Part shown: piece after piece, positions 1 to 13,209 of the stretch | Numbering within the stretch: position 1 is the stretch's first letter | How the letters are laid out: each line of letters begins with the position of its first letter | DNA from: Cryphonectria parasitica EP155 | Lineage: Eukaryota; Ascomycota; Sordariomycetes; Diaporthales; Cryphonectriaceae | Assembly (NCBI RefSeq): GCF_011745365.1 | Contig: NW_024468914.1 | Coordinates: forward strand, 186,001 to 250,000 | Length of the DNA stretch: 64,000 bases | Reading direction: 5' to 3' | The notes under the pieces: model-generated | The model's database searches: none | Seen by the model: only the letters and a program-made list of their open reading frames with translations | What the model was told of the DNA's origin: nothing | Made by a program: the position numbers and the translations under genes

Positions 1-527
1 AGATACCGCTGCCCAGGGTGAAAATGGCCACGGAGCTCAACATGTTGTATCTCCTTCCAAAGACATTGCACAGTTGGCCGACTAAGGGTTGAATTGCTGC
101 GCTGTAGGCATTATAAAACTACGTCAGATATATGACAATCCACCACTGTTGTATGCCACAGTCATCAACACACGTACCTGCAAATGAAGAATGCATTAGT
201 CACCCAGATGTAATTCTCGCCCAGCTGCAGATCAGAGATGATCATGGGTGCTGCCACAGTGACAACTGTGTTTTCCAGGGCCGTGAGCAGCAGTGTCACC
301 CCCAGCCCGAGAATGATGACCCAGAGACGCAGCCCGGGATGGAAGTCGTCCATCTCTGAGCTGCCATCTTCATTCTTCTCATGACTGCCTGCTTCCGCTG
401 TCGGGTCATTGCTCGACAATGTGGCAATTGCATCCGTGGACGTTGCGGTGGCTTCGCCCTGAGAGTCTGTTGCAGCAGCGTCGTTGCTGCTGGTACTGGC
501 CTGTGGAGCGTCTCGGCCGGAGAACAT
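1..527 (-). CDS. MFS multidrug/toxin exporter, 14-TMS DHA type, N-terminal part
   Basis: Partial gene that runs off the left edge. Exon 1 is 178..527 and exon 2 is 1..101, joined by a 76-bp GT-AG intron (102..177) that restores the family sequence [17 protein letters not shown]. The N-terminal ~60 residues are a hydrophilic, Ser/Ala/Asp-rich cytoplasmic tail. The first membrane helix follows ([19 protein letters not shown]) and then the loop signature [10 protein letters not shown], which is MFS motif A between helices 2 and 3. Such proteins are plasma-membrane proton antiporters that export drugs or secondary metabolites. The start is the first ATG of the open frame. It lies next to and on the same strand as the P450 gene, which would suit a small biosynthetic or detoxification pair (inference). 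The family is clear; the substrate is not visible. Confidence 0.85.
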
Positions 528-1404
528 ATTGAGCTAGAGGGTGTTGGACTTGGTGGAGCCGGGCGGCACGACGTTGAATCGCCAAGACGAGCCCAGAAAG
601 CTTGGGGCTGGAGCTACCTACCTACAGTAACGCAGACAAATCTATGAGCGCGTAGAAGGACTGCGGCACCTCCGTTACGCCTCCCGGAGCTCTTTTGGAG
701 GGAAGAGAGGAGGGAGAAGGTGCTTCTTGGCTGAACCCTGCGTCTGCTGTAACGGAATCGGAGCGCTTGACACAGTAAATGCATGCCGATATCTAAATCG
801 AACAAGAACAATGCGCATGTTCGGCGTTGCGCAGCCTAAAAGGGCCTCCGTCAGCGGTCGAACTTCGGCGTGGTTTTGCCTAATTGGGATAATTGTCTTA
901 AAACGACGGGATCAACACCGTATTGGGGGCCCCCTTTGAAACGACAACACATTTGCCATCACTCACAGCCAGGACTTTGTTATTAATTTTGTTGAGATCA
1001 GTCTGTCTCTCAGCATGACTAATTGATTGGCTGAGAATAGTAATTATCACTTCCAAATCTTTTCTTTCGAATTGCAGTCTGAAAACCCAGGGCTCCTAGC
1101 CTCTTCTTCCAATAGTATCTCACGCCATCTTCGGTGGGGATCATAACTGTTGCATGCATTGCTCTGAGGTTGTTGGACAAGGGGAGTTTTGAGGATTGCG
1201 ATTGCGAACAGTGTCTGGACAGAGTAACTTCAGGTGGCAAATTTGAAATTGAAGCCTTGAGAGGCACTAGATTGCCTGGTAGAATAACCTGGACAAGCAA
1301 GACCCAGCCATGAGATGACATCTTGCACATAAAATCATTATGAAATCACATGGAGGACTTTTTGTGAAGGAGTGCTCGCTTGACAAGCACTGATCTCTCG
1401 CCCT
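528..1404. other. Intergenic, MFS promoter / P450 3' flank
   Basis: No gene recognised. A 103-codon minus-strand open frame (1019..1330) shows no family features and sits directly beyond the P450 stop, so I regard it as chance. This stretch should hold the promoter of the MFS gene and the 3' UTR of the P450. Confidence 0.5.
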
Positions 1405-3510
1405 CTACCCCAAATCCTCCGGGCCTCTCTTGATGAAAACGAAGCGGACACGAAGCTCAGGCTTGGCCCACATGCCGTACACACGGAAGCTGCCATCAAA
1501 CTCGAGCTCTTCTGACACCTGCTCCATGTCGAACAGCCAGATCGTCTTGGCGATGAACAGTCTGAACATGATCCTCGCCACCTCTCTGCCGGGACACTGG
1601 CGAGGACCCACGATAAAGGGGAAATGGGCCCTGTGGTCGTCCTCTGCAAAGGCGACATCGTAGTCCGGGTGGTCGTGCGGCAGCCATCGCTCTGGCCTGA
1701 AGGTCCTGGGGTCATGGAAGAACCGGGCGCTGCGGTTATAAGTGAAGGCAGACGATCGGACGACGACCTGAGCCGGCATGGCCAGTTAGAAAGTAGATTT
1801 GCCCCATGGCGCCTGGACGAATCGTGCCTAAAGAATAACGAGCTTCGAGGGCGTAAACACGCAGGTAGACTTACACCTTTGGGGATATATTCGCCATTCA
1901 CTTCAGCCCCCGGACTTATCCTGGGGAGAGCGTGGTGCACCGCAGCAGAGCTGAGCCGCAGTGTTTCCGAAAGACACGCATTTAGCCACGGCAGAGACCT
2001 CAACGTCTCGCTGTCAATCTCCTCGCAGGAGGAAAAGGCGCCTCTTATCTCGCTCTTGAGCTTCTCGAGAGCCTCCGAGTGCTGCAAGATGAAGAAGAAG
2101 AGCGCATAAATCGCCACCGAGGTCGGATCGTACCCGCCGAGGATCAGCTGGCCCGCGACGGTCAGCATGTAGCCGACCTGCTTCTTGCTTGTGGGCGCAG
2201 GCTTGTCGACGGGCAGGAGCTGCTCGAAGTAGTCTGAGTGGCGGAGCTTGTTTCGCATCTCGATGCGCTCCCTGACGCGGAGCCGGAGTTCGCTGATGAT
2301 CCTGGGCAAAGACCTCATCACACTCCATGGGACCAAGAGCAGTGCCAAGGGGGTCACGAGGGGGTAGGTTTTGGCAGCTGCGATGATAACCATCAGGTGG
2401 CTTGCTATCTCCAGCGTGTCTAGGAATGAATGGTTCTTCACTATTCACATTACGTTAGCAATAATATCAACAAGAGTAGTATTGAGAATGCAGAACGACT
2501 CACTGTCTCTGACCTCGTGCATCTCCCAATTGTATGCGAGGTCTGCGGCGGTATCCATGCACACCCGTTCTACCAACTGTAGAAATAAAGAAGATTGAGA
2601 TATTAGTATCAGTATCAAAACCTTTCAGATTCAACTCATACCGATTTCAAATCTAGTCCTTCAGGTCTGCCTCCCATCTCTTTCATCCTAGTCATGGCCA
2701 AGTCAATGTAGTGGTTCATGATAGGTAGCTTGGCCCTTAGAGAGTTGCCACTGAAAGCTGGAGACATCATCTTTGATACCCGGCGATGCTTTTCCGGATC
2801 TCTCTCCCACAGCAGGCCATCGTCCTCATCGCCCATGCCTTCGACTATGGGTGTCTTGATGAAAGTTTCCTTCAGGTCCCTCTTCGGTCCGTGGATGTCT
2901 TGTCAGGTGTTAGTCACACTGCCATTTCACATCATGATTGACAAGAGGTGGAACTTGCCATGAAAAGCCTGTGGCTCCAAGAACACCAGTGAGTCTGGTC
3001 CAATGCGAACTATGTCGCCTGCCCAAAGTATACATTAGCTTTGGAAGGGGTCCTCAGGAATTCGGGATGCGAAGGAATTCAATGATACACAAGGACACGG
3101 CGGTCGGTAGAGGCTTCACATACCATACTTGTTCAAGGCGCTCTCAATGACCCAGGGCCATCTCCCACCAGCCCTGTAGACTTTAGCGTGCGCATCTCCA
3201 CGCCATCATGGCTACACCCATGTGAACTCACATATGATACACCTCCCACGAACGTGATACAGAGGCAAGCTTCGGGCCAGGGAACCTGGACAGTGGATGA
3301 AAGTATGCATTGTAGATGTAGTTAATCAGGGTGTGCACAATAAGCTGGAACAGTCAGTTATCTAGTGAAGGCCCCTCAATGCCTAGGGAGTGCATGTTGT
3401 CATCAGAATACACCTACTGCTCCACCAGCCAGGAGTAGCCACTGCTTCCATGTCAAACTAGTCAACGCTGCCGGAAGAGCTTTCAAGTCATGAGTTGTCA
3501 TGAAAGACAT
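1405..3510 (-). CDS. Cytochrome P450 monooxygenase
   Basis: Eight exons: 3418..3510, 3232..3344, 3124..3173, 2959..3018, 2642..2898, 2514..2576, 1875..2435 and 1405..1767, giving 519 aa. The N-terminus has a membrane anchor followed by the fungal microsomal motif HPLSRFPGPKL. Landmarks are an I-helix with LGGYDPTS near residues 311-318 (divergent from AGxDT), the K-helix ETLR near 369-372, FRPER near 423-427, and the heme-binding loop FIVGPRQCPG with the cysteine ligand near residue 457. This is an ER-bound haem-thiolate enzyme that oxidises a substrate with electrons from CPR. Intron 4 (2899..2958) uses a GC donor (CATG/GCAAGT). The length is normal and no stop interrupts the model. It pairs with the adjacent MFS exporter on the same strand. 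The family is certain; the CYP subfamily and substrate are unknown. Confidence 0.93.
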
Positions 3511-6117
3511 TATGTTGGCCGGAAGCGTAAGGCGGTGTGTTTCGAATGCGATTTATAGATTTTTCTCATCAAATCGTCCAGATGTCCACCTTCTCGGCAG
3601 AAAAGAGGTTTCTGGGGCTCTGAATTTGTATAAGATAGAACATGTCCGGCCGTGAAAGGTCGACTCCGTTCCAAAATCTTTGCATTCCACTTTCCAGCTG
3701 CAACCTTCAGCAGTGCGTGCCGTATTCATAACGGCTGCAATCAGCCGATCGGCAATCCTTCGCCGACGAAATGGAACGCCTTAGCCGTGTGTAAGCCGCT
3801 GCATAGAGGAGTTGGCTGATGGAGGTGGCGTCGCTGATTTTCCCGAAAAAGTAAGTTGAATCCGGCCTGTTGTGAGCAGGAGGCGAGTCTGACACCACCA
3901 CCGCTTTCCGGGGACTTTCTTTGCATTTAGACTCGAAGTCGACTTGAACTCTGCGCTCACCCGGGTGCGCATCTTCGCACAATACTGTATACATAAGCTC
4001 GTTGTCTCTATAGTTATTTATTCACATAACATACTGGACCACGACGTAATCCACCTACGCTACTGCCTGTAATACTCTTCTCCTCGCCTAGCATAACACC
4101 ACCGAGCCTATATCTTTCCACTTCTTTTTCAACCCTAGCACGGACAAGCTGCTTACACAAAACTGGTCCAAGAAAGAGCACATACTTGCAAGAATAAGTA
4201 ACAGCTAATTTATTCAAATACTACGCTCGACAGCACCACATGCCTTCTTCGGATTCAGCGATGCCGGGCGCGTTTTTCTCGCTCCGGTCCCTTCCCCAAC
4301 CACATTCATAGCTCTCTATAGTAAACCAAAATCATTAGTATAAGAACCTGCGACTACCTGTACTACAGCACCTCTACTGGGCCGACACTTGGATTGGCCG
4401 AACATTCACCCTCGGACATGGCATACAAACTCGATACTTTGTTATTGTACAATATTTTCAACATCATGACTTAATAAATACTAGAGTTAAAGTATCAAGC
4501 ATTTATCACACAAGTGAAGTATAGGCCCGATCTTACGAGCTGGAACCGAAATCTGGTTGATAGCTGCCAGATGTCTGTTAATACAGAGATTGATTCTCGC
4601 TATATTCAAGAACCGATCTGACAAAGCGGCATGGTGAGTGGGGGCCAGCCCTTGCACACCAGGGTTAGGGTAACCACGGCTTATGCCTGACGTCAAGTAC
4701 ATATTATAATCATGAACCACGTCTGTCAAATCAAAAACCAATACGGCTTCTTCGATTACCCAATTTCTCCCAAGTTCCTTGTTCTAGTGAGCGGGAAAAG
4801 CTCTTTCAACCCGTAGTAGGCGTTCAAGGGCGGGAGGCAGCCCAAAGTCGATCCCTCTCCCGGCTCCTCCCATAAAACAGCCAATCCTAACGTGAAACCA
4901 CTTATTGCTAATTTGCCAGCCAGTGTGCATGTCACGGGCCCTTCTAAAGCTTATGATCAGGGCTACTATGATAAGAGCCGAGACGGCAAATGCTCTCGAC
5001 CGATGGAAGATGCACTGGATTTTGGGCCTACGAAAAATACCTCTCACAGATTCTATCACATGTTGCACATCTGAGCAACCGAAGATCGACGCTGCAAGGC
5101 AGGCACCTTACTCATAATTCCTAAGAAGAAAGGTTGAGGATCCCTTTGTGGTATCTGGATAGAGAGGGCACAGCCGGTGTTCCCGAGCAGCGTGGTCCAC
5201 TCCTCTCCAAGATACAGAATATGTCCCTGTGACGGCTGTTTTATGCACCATGGGAAGAGAAATGCTACATAGTAACCATGCGTGCCATGGCAGATGATCG
5301 ATGGGGAAGTCGGCACGCACCTTCATTTCCGATCCTTAGTCATCAGTCGTAGGCGCACTGACAGGAGTAGACATTCCGGGTGGTGACTCGGTGATTCAGG
5401 ACCCCCTGTTCAGGCGCAGCGGGTAGAAACGCCGCCCGTCTGACTTGACCCTGCGCATCCAAGGGTGTAATGCCCACGCAGCATTTAGGCGAGTACTTGC
5501 TTTCCTGGTAATGCTAGGCAAGTGGTCGTAAGCCGGGCTACTGCCTTATCATCATAGAGGACAGCGGCCAGGCTGCCAGTGCCAGACCCCATTTCTCGAG
5601 TCACGACTACAGACAGCAACAAGTCCCCAACATGGTATGGTAGTATGGTGCTAACACTACCAGTTATGTACTATCGTACATAAAACAAGTGCTATGGTAC
5701 GATTGCGCTAACCCCAGCCCCATGTCAATTACCCCAGTACATGGAACTCTCTTGCGCCACCATGTATCTTGTACCGCACCATACTATGTACTATTGTGCA
5801 GTACTACCGTAGCGATTTGTTGGCCAGGGACTGACGTAGCGCACCCTCCCGGGGTTGCCTGTCACAGGTGAGCACTTGACCAACCACCCACCTTGGCCGT
5901 CCACGCAGCAATGGAGCTTCCCCAGTTCCTCATCACTCCCTGAACCTTCAACAACTCATCATCGTCCACTTTTAACCCAAACACTCCTACCTCTTCACTG
6001 ACTGTCGTCTCCTACCCTTCCCTAGTTTTTTCTCTCTTCATCATCTTTCTCACCAACCCAACAACTCTCATTTCTGCTTCTGTTCCGCTCCTTGAAAGTC
6101 TACACAAGCTGCCCATC
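3511..6117. other. Gene-poor interval with diverged TAC/GTA-rich palindromic words
   Basis: I see no protein family in either direction; open frames are short and lack splice-joined extensions. Around 5640-5815 there are repeated words such as TATGGTA, GTACTAT and ACCATAC on both strands, so the segment is partly self-complementary and may be the worn remains of a small inverted-repeat element. The CT-rich final ~130 bp is the promoter and 5' UTR of the aspartyl protease gene. Confidence 0.4.
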
Positions 6118-7661
<1,544 letters not shown>

Positions 7662-8495
7662 AGATTGGGGTTCCATATTGCAGTGGGCGGCTCCAACGAG
7701 CATCTGTAAGAACACAATAGTCTTTTGAGACAAACATTTCGGAAAGCCTCACTCGGTCTCTTTTCCAACACTAATAAGGTCTTATTAAGAGGTGCTCTAC
7801 CTCAACAACTCCCCAATTCATGGGTTTTCCTTTTGGTTTTGTTTCTGGTGGCAACAGAATGTGTAAGGTAGTTTAGGATTGCATTGGTCGCATAGGTGAC
7901 ATAGCACAGACACGAAGGCTCGACAAGGCTTTTCAGTCCTCTCACCCATCTCACATACCTGAGTTGAGGTGATGTAGAAGAAGTTAGCTAGAGCAATTGA
8001 CATCGGGGTTTTTTCTTTTTTTCTTTTTGAAACATGTTCAAATTAGGATCGTGAGTCAAATGCTCCCATGCAGCTGGTTCCACGCCGCCAAACCATTCAT
8101 CGCACCTAAGTAAACATCGGCCATCGTGACCGCTATTACGTACTATGACTGTACATACTCAATGTACTGTGCTATGGCGGTAGTGCCGCATAGAGAAAGA
8201 CAATCCCTCCGAAGTTCGCACATCCAAGCTAAGCTTGCCCCCCTGAAGTGTCCGAGTCGAGCCCTAAAAGAACCCTGCTACATCGATTTAGCGTCCATGG
8301 GGCGCCTGTTGGATTTTTTCTCTCCCCGGATCGGCGACTTTAACATTCGCTTACTGAGTTGACTCCCTTCAACCTTGCTCTGTTTATATTTTTTCTTCTT
8401 CCCCACGATTTGCCCAAGCTTTCTATCCTACGAAGCTCTCTCGTGCAATCCGTTCAAAGACTCTCCCTCACTCACACACCTCAAGAATTATCACA
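7662..8495. other. Intergenic between PEP4 and SHMT genes
   Basis: Holds the PEP4 3' UTR and the SHMT promoter. The last ~130 bp are pyrimidine-rich (CT-rich leader), typical of highly expressed filamentous-fungal genes. No further gene seen. Confidence 0.5.
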
Positions 8496-10174
8496 ATGGC
8501 TAGCAACGGCCACTCGTACGCCCTGTCCCAGGGTCACAAGGACGCAAGTCTCCCTTGATTCGACCCCGCCATGCCACCGTGGGGTCAAGCTCTAGACCAA
8601 AAGCCTGCTGACTGTTTTATAGATGCTGGAGAAGTCTCTCCTGGACAGCGACCCTGAGGTCGCCCAGATCATGGTATGTTGCTCCTTATGAAGTCGAATA
8701 CTTCCGTCTGAGCAGAGGTTGACTCGTTTCCTTCCAGAGCAACGAGATCCAGCGCCAGAGGGAGTCCATCATCCTCATCGCCTCCGAGAATGTCACCTCC
8801 CGTGCCGTCTTCGACGCCCTCGGCTCTCCTATGTCCAACAAGTACTCAGAGGGCCAGCCTGGTGCTCGGTACTACGGTGGCAACGAGCACATTGACCAGA
8901 TCGAGCTGCTCTGCCAGAAGCGTGCCCTCGAGGCCTTCAACCTCGACTCTTCCAAGTGGGGTGTCAACGTCCAGACCCTCAGCGGCAGCCCTGCCAACCT
9001 GCAGGTCTACCAGGCTCTGATGCCTCCTCACGGCCGTCTGATGGGTCTCGATCTCCCCCACGGTGGCCACTTGAGCCACGGCTACCAGACACCCGCCAAG
9101 AAGTAAGCTTTCTCTGACTACACCCAATCTCGTTGTTGATGAGAGCTTCCTCGTGACTAATAGATGTACTCCCCCTTCTCTAGGATCTCTGCCGTTTCCA
9201 CCTACTTCGAGACTATGCCTTACCGTGTCGACATTGAGACTGGCATCATCGACTACGACACACTTGAGAAGAACGCCGGCATCTACCGCCCCAAGATTCT
9301 CGTCGCTGGTACTTCTGCCTACTGTCGTCTGATCGACTACGCACGCATGCGCAAGATCGCCGACAGCGTTGGTGCGTACCTGGTTGTCGACATTGCCCAC
9401 ATCTCTGGCCTCGTCGCGTCGGGCGTCATCCCATCGCCTTTTGAGCACGCCGACGTCGTCACCACCACCACTCACAAGTCTCTCCGTGGCCCCCGTGGTG
9501 CCATGATCTTCTACCGCAAGGGCGTGCGCTCTGTCAACCCCAAGACCGGCAAGGAGGTCCTGTACGACCTTGAGGACCCCATCAACTTCTCCGTGTTCCC
9601 TGGTCACCAGGGTGGACCCCACAACCACACCATCACCGCGCTGGCTGTTGCCCTCAAGCAGGCCCACACGCCCGAGTTCAAGGCATACCAGCAGCAGGTC
9701 GTCGACAACGCCAAGGCACTGGAGAACAAGTTCAAGTCCATGGGCCACACGCTGGTTTCGGGCGGCACAGACTCCCACATGGTCCTGCTCGACCTGCGGC
9801 CGTTCTCGCTGGATGGTGCACGTGTCGAGTCGGTGCTGGAGCACATGAACATCGCGTGCAACAAGAACGCCATCCCTGGCGACAAGTCTGCGCTGACGCC
9901 CTGCGGTATCCGCATTGGTACCCCAGCCATGACCTCTCGCGGTTTCGGCACCGCCGAGTTCGAGCGCGTTGCCGACTACATCATCCAAGCCATCAACATC
10001 TGCAAGGAGGTTCAGGCCAGCCTGCCCAAGGAGGCCAACAAGCTCAAGGACTTCCGTGCCAAGATCCAGAGCGGCGAGGTTGAGAAGATCAACGACCTCA
10101 AGAAGGAGATCAAGGAGTGGTCGATCACCTTCCCTCTGCCCGTTGAGGGCTGGCGCATGGATGCTGGTATCTAA
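8496..10174 (+). CDS. SHM2: Serine hydroxymethyltransferase, cytosolic type
   Basis: Four exons: 8496..8543, 8623..8673, 8738..9102 and 9184..10174, giving 484 aa, the usual length. The PLP enzyme interconverts serine plus tetrahydrofolate with glycine plus 5,10-methylene-THF. Visible hallmarks are [10 protein letters not shown] and GARYYGG near the N-terminus, [14 protein letters not shown], and the PLP-lysine motif [10 protein letters not shown] with Lys near residue 253. The short N-terminus ([16 protein letters not shown]) has no mitochondrial presequence, so the cytosolic isoform is inferred. Intron 1 starts with GC (GAC/GCAAGT) and ends TTTATAG; only this reading joins the frame to [12 protein letters not shown]. 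The 3' end of intron 3 has two nearby AGs (9163 and 9183); conservation supports the downstream one. A 469-codon antisense open frame is a codon-bias shadow. Confidence 0.96.
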
Positions 10175-10915
10175 GCACCAGCATGAGGGGAGAGATCTAG
10201 TTGGAGAGAATCGAATGTGGAGGACTAGATGATAGGAATCTGCACCAACACCCAAAAAAATCGGGACTGGCGTTATTCAACAGCAAAAGTCATTGGACGG
10301 ATGATGATGATATCCAAAAACAGGCTTCCACAGCCTGTTCTTTTTGTTATTCTTTGGCGGGATATGGAGCAAAGGGCGAGTTTTTTTTTTCATTTTGACA
10401 ACTTTCTACTACAATAACCGGGAATTGGTATAAAAAATTGAGGGAGGAAGGCCATCATTGCATTGCATTTCATCAGGCGTTGCAAGACACTTTCGGGTGT
10501 GGGGCTTTCTTCCGGGACTGCCAATGAACGAACCGCTTCAACGCGGATTTTGAGAATATTTGTCAGCTGCGTGGTCTCTGTTCAATCATCCATATATGTG
10601 TGAACTTTTCAAAGATGCTTTGCAATCGAATGACTGCATAGAGGATGTGAAGAAGATGTTATTCATGTAACTTGTCTGTGTCTATGTTGTGAAGTATTTG
10701 ACTTTGAGGCCTCGAAGGATTCACGCTCAAGCCCACTCTGATTGTATTTTGGCTGGCCCATCTCTCTCACTCCCCCCTCTATGGCTTTCCCCCTCTGTGC
10801 TCGTGAGAGCGGGAGAAATTGTCTTTGATGCGTGAGACAGGTGCTTTGAGTGCTTCACGGTCCTACGGCAACCCCCCCCCCCCACTCTTACTGCTCACAT
10901 CAATAAATTCTCTCC
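10175..10915. other. Intergenic, convergent 3' ends
   Basis: Lies between the SHMT stop and the stop of the convergent dehydrogenase gene. It contains both 3' UTRs and a poly-C run near 10872-10883. No gene seen. Confidence 0.5.
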
Positions 10916-11090
10916 TTACTTCCTCCTAGGCACCACAATATTCTCCCAAGCCTCATCCCCCTCCCCAAAAGCCCGCACATTCTCCCCAAGACTCCTCACC
11001 TGGTTCTGGATGGTCGTCTCGCTCAGCCAAGCCAGATGCGCCGTCATGACCAGGTTCAACCTCTCCCCAACTCCTCCTCCTCCCTCTCCG

Positions 11091-11125
<35 letters not shown>

Positions 11126-11768
11126 AGAACCACCACCCAACAGCACACTATCCTCCTCGCTCCCTGCAGGTTCCACGGCGAACACATCGGTGCCGTAGCC
11201 GAAGATGGTGCGGGCGGTGAGGGCGTGGAGCACGGCGGGCTCGTCGACGATGCCGCCGCGGGAGACGTTGATGAGGATGGTGTGCGGGGCGAGGAGGGAG
11301 AGTTGGGGGTGGGATATGAGGTTTGTTGTGGAGGGGGTTCGGGGGAGGGAGAGGAAGAGGATGGTTGCTGTTTTGAGGACTTGTTCGAAGGGCAAGCGGG
11401 GGGGTGTCGTTGTGGTGATAGCGGTTGTAGTTGTGGTGGTAGATGACGAAGTTGCTGGTGTCGAGGAGGCAGAAGGAGTAGAAGAAGGAGAAGTGGTGGA
11501 AGCCGTCCCTCGGTCTGATATGATCACCCTCATCCCCAGAGACGAGCACAGCCGTGCAATATGCTTCCCCACCGCACCGTAGCCAATGATTCCCGCCGTC
11601 TCTTGGGTGCATGTCCTAGGCGGGGAGCCGGTGGCGTCGCGCATGTGTGCGTTCATGGACCCTTTAACCTTCCACTCGTTGGGGTGGGACGGGGTCGAGG
11701 AGGTTAGGGTGTTGTGGACCTTGACGAGGCTTCGGCGGGTGGCAAAGTACTGTTGTGTGTCAGTGTGT

Positions 11769-11806
<38 letters not shown>

Positions 11807-12035
11807 ATGGTTTCTGCATGGGAAGGGCACGACATACGAGGGCTATCGCGTGCTCAGCAACAGTCTCGCTGTTGCAGTTCGTGCTGTGCATCACCTGGAT
11901 GTTGTTTTTGCGGCAGTACTCGAGGTCAATATGATCAGTCCCGACAGCATGCGTGATAACACATTTCCTACAAGCCAACAACAATGCCCCCCCCCCACCC
12001 ACAATCGTTAGCCAACCCAATCCATTCATTATCAT

Positions 12036-12068
<33 letters not shown>

Positions 12069-12373
12069 CCACCCGTTTCTCTCTCACCACTCATTCCCTC
12101 TCAAAAAGAAACTCACAAATACGGCGCCTGGCTCAGAACCTCACCCGTCAGCCGGCAGATGGTCCCAACCACAATACTAGCCTCCCGGATCCGCCCCACG
12201 ACATCGTCCTTGTCCGCGTGCGTGTTGCGGTACACTAGGGCCTCGTACGTCTTATTCCGACCGAGGTCAATGGTGGTCTCATCCCAGGGGACGTGGATCG
12301 TTTCGAGCACGGCAATGACCTCGTGGGTGGCTGTGGGGAGCTGTTTCGCGTGGAGGGTTGGCTCGGAGGGCAT
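10916..12373 (-). CDS. D-isomer-specific 2-hydroxyacid dehydrogenase (NAD-dependent)
   Basis: Three exons: 12117..12373, 11838..11967 and 10916..11749, giving 406 aa. The fold is the D-2-hydroxyacid dehydrogenase family: a catalytic-domain segment THAVGTDHIDLEYC, the NAD-binding GxGxxG as GIIGYGAVG near residues 182-190, the strand-end acid in VIISDR, the substrate arginine in NVSRGGIVDE, the acid in YGTDVFAVEPA, and the catalytic His in MTAHLAWLSE. It should reduce or oxidise a 2-keto/2-hydroxy acid (glyoxylate, hydroxypyruvate or similar); specificity is not readable. Two low-complexity insertions are unusual: a Ser/Thr-rich block just after the NAD-binding helix, and an 11-Gln run (11091..11125) before the catalytic His. 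Intron 2 holds a TG repeat and intron 1 a CAG repeat. Confidence 0.88.
11091..11125 (+). repeat. CTG/CAG trinucleotide repeat (polyQ coding)
   Basis: About 11 uninterrupted triplets that encode glutamine on the minus strand inside the 2-hydroxyacid dehydrogenase gene. Likely length-variable between strains. Confidence 0.9.
11759..11805 (+). repeat. TG dinucleotide microsatellite
   Basis: Interrupted TG tract within intron 2 of the 2-hydroxyacid dehydrogenase gene. On the coding strand it forms the CA-rich approach to the 3' splice site. Confidence 0.85.
12040..12067 (+). repeat. AGC trinucleotide microsatellite in intron
   Basis: About nine AGC units inside intron 1 (11968..12116) of the 2-hydroxyacid dehydrogenase gene, with a poly-C run just upstream (11987..11995). 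Confidence 0.85.
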
Positions 12374-13209
12374 GTTGGGAGGATTCAGTTGTGAGGCAGT
12401 GAACTTTCCTTGGGGTTTTACTCTTTTTGAATATGAATATATGTGTACTGTGTATGATTCTAATGTTGAGAGGGAAATAGTCTAAAATATGGATTATCCT
12501 TGATAAAAAGTAATTTTCATGGGTTCTTCGTTGCTGGGGACCTGAAGCGGCAGGGAGAAGATATAGGACGTCTTTTATTCAGCGTTGGGGATGATGATAG
12601 GAAATACCTAGAATGCGCATATATTGAAAGAAAACGCGTGAAGAGGACAAAGAATATAAAGAAAAAGCCACGCAAATCACAAATAAATAAATAGGACGTC
12701 TTCATTCAGGTCACTAGTCGTGTAAAGTTCGAATGAGACCCTGGCCATGTGGTAATCCCTCGAGTGACGATCCGTTCCGCACTTTCGCAAATGCGCGCTG
12801 CGCAGTAGCGGAGGGAGGGAGACCTTTCACTCTGCTTACAGACAGGTTTTTTCATGTCACGATCAAACAAAAGTACAAGATTTGTCAAAATATCTCTTCA
12901 AAAATTCTAGGTATGCTGATTCGGCGTTCTGAGGCTGTTTCCAGTACATGCGGCCTCATCCTGGAGGTCTTAAGTCTTCTCTATCTAGCAGAATAGCCAG
13001 CCACAGCTTGGGTATCTGAACATCGCACAAAACGGTCTTCACTTAGAGGCCAACGAATGTCCTACCGGCGGTACCATCATCCACTGAATGTCCTGTCTTT
13101 CTACACCACACATCCGCTACAGGATGCAGTGCACTATCTACTGGCAATGATCGTCTCTGCCAAGATGGTTCTGGACATGCTGTCATCAAGGAAATAGCTG
13201 CAGACGAGC
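12374..13209. other. Intergenic, dehydrogenase promoter / RRP6 3' flank
   Basis: AT-rich around 12480-12700 with short chance frames only. No gene recognised. Confidence 0.45.

Noticed and set aside
1019..1330. 103-codon minus-strand frame after the P450
   Set aside because: No family similarity visible and no proper context; kept only as intergenic description.
8846..10255. 469-codon antisense frame across the SHMT gene
   Set aside because: Caused by the strong GC-third-position codon bias of SHMT; it runs over introns and has no family signature.
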